Virus record (IMG/VR): IMGVR_UViG_3300042458_002566
Location: 1 to 50,040 of that record
Length of the DNA: 50,040 nt
Strand: one strand, 5' to 3'
Origin: a virus
Below are positions 47,795-50,040 of this stretch, one piece after another. The notes under the pieces were generated by a model. That model did not search any database and had not been told where the DNA came from. It saw nothing but the letters and a program-made list of their open reading frames with translations. Position 1 is the stretch's first letter, and every line of letters starts with the position of its first letter. Position numbers and translations under genes: made by a program.

Positions 47795-48820
47795 ATGGCG
47801 CATATGCTAGAAGTAGACACTAAGGGCGTAGCGAAAATGGCTTACGCAGACCGTGAAGTCCCGTGGCATAGGCTTGGAGTGCCTATGAAGGGGCTACAAA
47901 CAGCAGAGGCAATGCTTCAGGCGGCGCAAGCAGACTTTGATGTCGTCACTACTAAAGTCGCAGTCGTAGACGCAGAGGGCAACCTAATCAGAAATCCTGA
48001 TAATACGCCAGTCGTTATTGAGGACAGTCGGGCAACCGTGAGAGTGAACCCCGACGGCACTTTTGACGGACTTGCTACGGTTGGCACTCGCTATGTCGTA
48101 CAGCAAAACCGTGAGTGCTTGGAGTATGCCCTCGCAATAGTCGGGGCTTCTAAGGGCGACGCAGTAGTAGATACTTGTGGCGTACTTGACGAAGGTAGAG
48201 AGTTCTTTAGTTCGCTTGACTTGGGGCAACTCGTCATAGACCCTACGGGTATCAACGACAAGATAGACCGTTACTTGCTAGTTCGCAACGGACACGACGG
48301 TAAGACGGCTATCACCTTTGCCAATACCTCAATTCGTGCGGTGTGTAAAAACACGGTAATCGCAGGGCAGTCGTCGGCTCGTCGGGTATTCACGGCACGA
48401 CACACTCGTAACGCTGATAATGCTATTGAGGAAGCGCAAAAAGTCCTAGAAATATCAACGGAGTGGGCGAAGTCATTCCAACTTACGGCTAATCGCTTGC
48501 TTGCTATCAACGTTCCACCACGAAGTGCGCAACTCGCAACGATACTTGACAAGGTATTCCCGAACGAAATGAACGGTACGGAGAGACAAAAGAAAAACCG
48601 TGACGGGGTAGTGGCATTAGTTCGTGGCGTGTATGACAACGAACGCAACGCAGGTGGCTACGGGTATAACGGGTGGAGTGCTTACAACGCTATTGCTGAA
48701 TACCTTGACCATTATCGTGACGCAAAAGCAGATGAACGGGCGCTTGCCTCAATGAACAACAACTCGTGGGTGACACAAAAGAAAGTGTTAGCGCAAGAAG
48801 TTATTCTGTCTTTGGCTTGA
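47795..48820 (+). CDS. DUF932 phage/plasmid-like protein
   Basis: 341 residues, ATG with AGAGGC upstream. Family features: VPWHRLGVPMKG near 24-35, RNPDNTPVVIEDSRATVRVNPDGTFDGLATVGTRYVVQQN, GEFFSSLDLG-type segment, LLVRNGHDGKTAITFANTSIRAVCKNT and NAFEEAQ-like helix, with GGYGYNGWSAYNAIAEYLDH near the end. DUF932 (TIGR03299) proteins are widespread in phages and plasmids; role unproven, often near replication or recombination genes. It has its own upstream inverted repeats. Confidence 0.9.
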   Translation: MAHMLEVDTKGVAKMAYADREVPWHRLGVPMKGLQTAEAMLQAAQADFDVVTTKVAVVDAEGNLIRNPDNTPVVIEDSRATVRVNPDGTFDGLATVGTRYVVQQNRECLEYALAIVGASKGDAVVDTCGVLDEGREFFSSLDLGQLVIDPTGINDKIDRYLLVRNGHDGKTAITFANTSIRAVCKNTVIAGQSSARRVFTARHTRNADNAIEEAQKVLEISTEWAKSFQLTANRLLAINVPPRSAQLATILDKVFPNEMNGTERQKKNRDGVVALVRGVYDNERNAGGYGYNGWSAYNAIAEYLDHYRDAKADERALASMNNNSWVTQKKVLAQEVILSLA

Positions 48821-48849
48821 CAGTTGCCACAAGTATCATTGATTACTAG

Positions 48850-48858
48850 AGCCCCGGC
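48850..48858 (+). repeat. AGCCCCGGC element 4
   Basis: In the 56-nt gap between DUF932 and the next gene, 27 nt after a TTGACA that overlaps the DUF932 stop. Confidence 0.55.
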
Positions 48859-48876
48859 GCAACGGAAGGCAGGCTA

Positions 48877-49299
48877 ATGGAAGACGACTTTGAGTTTGAC
48901 AGTGAAGACGGTGATATTCCGTCAAAAGAAGAACTCGCCGTATGGCTGAGTGAGTTTATGACGCACACTGCCGAAGCCGAGACTATGTATCGTGCGCATT
49001 TTTGTGACTTAGTGACTAATCGTGTCTATAACGAGTTTGGATTTGAGGGTCTTTGCGAACTGTTGCTTAGCATTGACAAGCGGGGCCATTGGATTACCGA
49101 CATAATGATAGAAAACAACGATATTGACGACATCTTGTTCAGAAAGTACGGCGTGTTTGACAGCGACAGCATAAAGAAAGCACGAAACACTGACGCAATG
49201 GCTGAAATGAACCAAAAAGTATGGAAACTGCGCAGAAAGTACGCAAAACTAATTGCTGACGAACTTATGGGCAGAGTTCCAACCAAAGAAACCGAGTAA
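48877..49299 (+). CDS. Hypothetical acidic helical protein, 140 aa
   Basis: ATG after GGAAGGCAGG. Very acidic start (EDDFEFDSEDGDIPSKEELAVWLSEFM), then helices (HFCDLVTNRVYNEFGFEGLCELLLSI, DIDDILFRKYGVFDSDSIKKA, KVWKLRRKYAKLIADELMG). No motif recognised. Its downstream 60-nt gap to the convergent gene contains an ACTCG/CGAGT hairpin that may end transcription. Confidence 0.6.
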   Translation: MEDDFEFDSEDGDIPSKEELAVWLSEFMTHTAEAETMYRAHFCDLVTNRVYNEFGFEGLCELLLSIDKRGHWITDIMIENNDIDDILFRKYGVFDSDSIKKARNTDAMAEMNQKVWKLRRKYAKLIADELMGRVPTKETE

Positions 49300-49360
49300 G
49301 CCCCGCCACACGCGCAGGCGAGGGACAAGGGTTGCCAGCCCCAGCCCCTGCCTCTGTGGG

Positions 49361-49546
49361 TTACTCGCCCCACGAGTGGTTGTGGTGAAACCAAGCGATT
49401 TGCGCCTCGCTTGACAAGCCACCACCAGCGACGTAACTCATAATGAATTCCGCCCGCTGTTCCTCCTCGCAAAGGCTTCGCTGTAACTCAAAGAATTCCT
49501 CCTCTGAAGCGAAACCCTCCTCTTGCCACTGTTCCATTTTGCTCAC
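49361..49546 (-). CDS. Small acidic protein, 61 aa
   Basis: GTG start 9 nt after AAAGGGGG on the minus strand, downstream of promoter-like copy 3. Glu-rich helix (MEQWQEEGFASEEEFFELQRSLCEEEQRAEFIMSYVAG), then AQIAWFHHNHSWG. No family recognised. It likely shares regulation with the helicase region, although it has its own promoter-like element. Confidence 0.6.
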   Translation of the reverse strand: MSKMEQWQEEGFASEEEFFELQRSLCEEEQRAEFIMSYVAGGGLSSEAQIAWFHHNHSWGE

Positions 49547-49580
49547 CCCCTTTCATTGGGCTCGTTTGCCTTACGGCAAC

Positions 49581-49606
49581 GTAAGCCTAGTAAGCCCGAT
49601 ATCAGA
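49581..49606 (-). promoter_or_regulatory. Right-arm promoter-like element, copy 3 (minus strand)
   Basis: TCTGATATC, 7 nt, CTAGGCTTAC on the minus strand. TAGGCT is in the -10 position and TGTAAA in the -35 position, exactly as in copy 1. It points toward the 49361-49546 gene. Confidence 0.65.
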
Positions 49607-49633
49607 TTTACAGAACGGAAGCGAGTGCGGGGC

Positions 49634-50040
49634 TTATCGATATCGGTTGAGTAAGTCAAGTACCAACTGCGTAGCGTTGCCACCTTCAGCGAACTCTCCA
49701 CCCTCAACTGAAGCGTTCACTACCTTGCGCTTCTTTTCTATGAGCGCATAGATTTCCTCGTCAATAGTCCCGTCAACGAGCATATAAGTAGTCGTAACGC
49801 TTCCTGTCTGCCCAATTCGGTGAAGGCGTGAGTAAGTTTGGTCTAGGTCTGCTGGCGTGTATGGCAGTTCTACAAAGAGTATGTCTTGCGAGGCTGTAAG
49901 CGTGTGACCAGTTTTCGCTGCCTGAATAGATAACACAATAACTGGCGCAGTCTCTACGGGTTCGTTCTGAAATCGTGCTTTTTGTGCTTCCACTTCCTCA
50001 ACCGACATACCACCCTGAATACGAAGGTTGCCGAACTTTC
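49634..50040 (-). CDS. SNF2-family helicase, C-terminal part (5' end outside window)
   Basis: The minus-strand frame is open through the right edge; 135 residues are visible. They hold the second RecA lobe of SWI2/SNF2 ATPases: IQGGMSVEEVEAQKARFQ, VIVLSIQAAKTGHTLTAS (motif V region), ILFVELPYTPADLDQTYSRLHRIGQTGSV (motif VI with the arginine fingers) and TYMLVDGTIDEEIYALIEKKRKVVN. The protein moves along double-stranded DNA. Phage SNF2 helicases often sit with DUF932 or replication genes. The part seen is intact. Confidence 0.92.
   Translation of the reverse strand, partial: KFGNLRIQGGMSVEEVEAQKARFQNEPVETAPVIVLSIQAAKTGHTLTASQDILFVELPYTPADLDQTYSRLHRIGQTGSVTTTYMLVDGTIDEEIYALIEKKRKVVNASVEGGEFAEGGNATQLVLDLLNRYR

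Overview
The window reads as one continuous piece of a large tailed-phage genome infecting an actinobacterium. Supporting evidence: an HK97-fold major capsid protein, very large capsid-proximal multi-domain proteins, a tRNA cluster, HNH endonucleases, a primase-helicase, SSB, a secreted lytic transglycosylase, an adenosylcobalamin-dependent ribonucleotide reductase, and a WhiB-family protein (a family confined to Actinobacteria and their phages). The moderate base composition and a secreted protein with Thr/Pro linkers would suit an aquatic low-GC actinobacterium, but the host is an inference.

Layout. (1) 1-23.2 kb, plus strand: the end of a giant polyvalent protein with an ArdC-type metallopeptidase end; an acidic PepSY-like protein; a 2632-residue giant with a zincin motif; several unknown capsid-proximal proteins; the major capsid gene with a leader hairpin and strong terminator; an Asp/Asn-hydroxylase-like oxygenase; a DUF6321-like Arg/Asp-rich repeat protein; and a tight tail of nuclease, ferredoxin and unknown genes. 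(2) 23.2-29.3 kb, mostly minus strand: TauD-like oxygenase, five tRNAs or tRNA-like genes, two HNH genes, nrdJ and two unknowns. (3) 29.3-34.6 kb, mostly plus: histone-like tail protein, WhiB, primase-helicase, HTH and ribbon-helix-helix proteins. (4) 34.7-44.2 kb: SSB (minus), then a plus-strand run with a lytic transglycosylase, a nuclease-like protein, tRNA-Met and a degenerate tRNA, then a cassette of carbamoyltransferase, two SGNH paralogues and a TauD-like oxygenase. (5) 44.2-50.0 kb: small genes, DUF932 and, on the minus strand at the edge, a SNF2 helicase. This arm has visibly different codon use and several families of short repeated intergenic elements.

Most notable observations: the recurrent [LFM]-S-S-G-[RKAV] peptide in the two giant proteins, encoded with varied serine codons; a promoter-like element repeated three times in the right arm (TCTGATATC, 7 nt, CTANGCTTAC); four paired ACGGGT direct repeats one helical turn apart in front of right-arm genes; an exact 64-nt identity between diverged SGNH paralogues (gene conversion); and two structurally abnormal tRNA-like genes. 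Functions of the giant proteins, the carbamoyltransferase cassette and most right-arm genes are inferred from motifs only.
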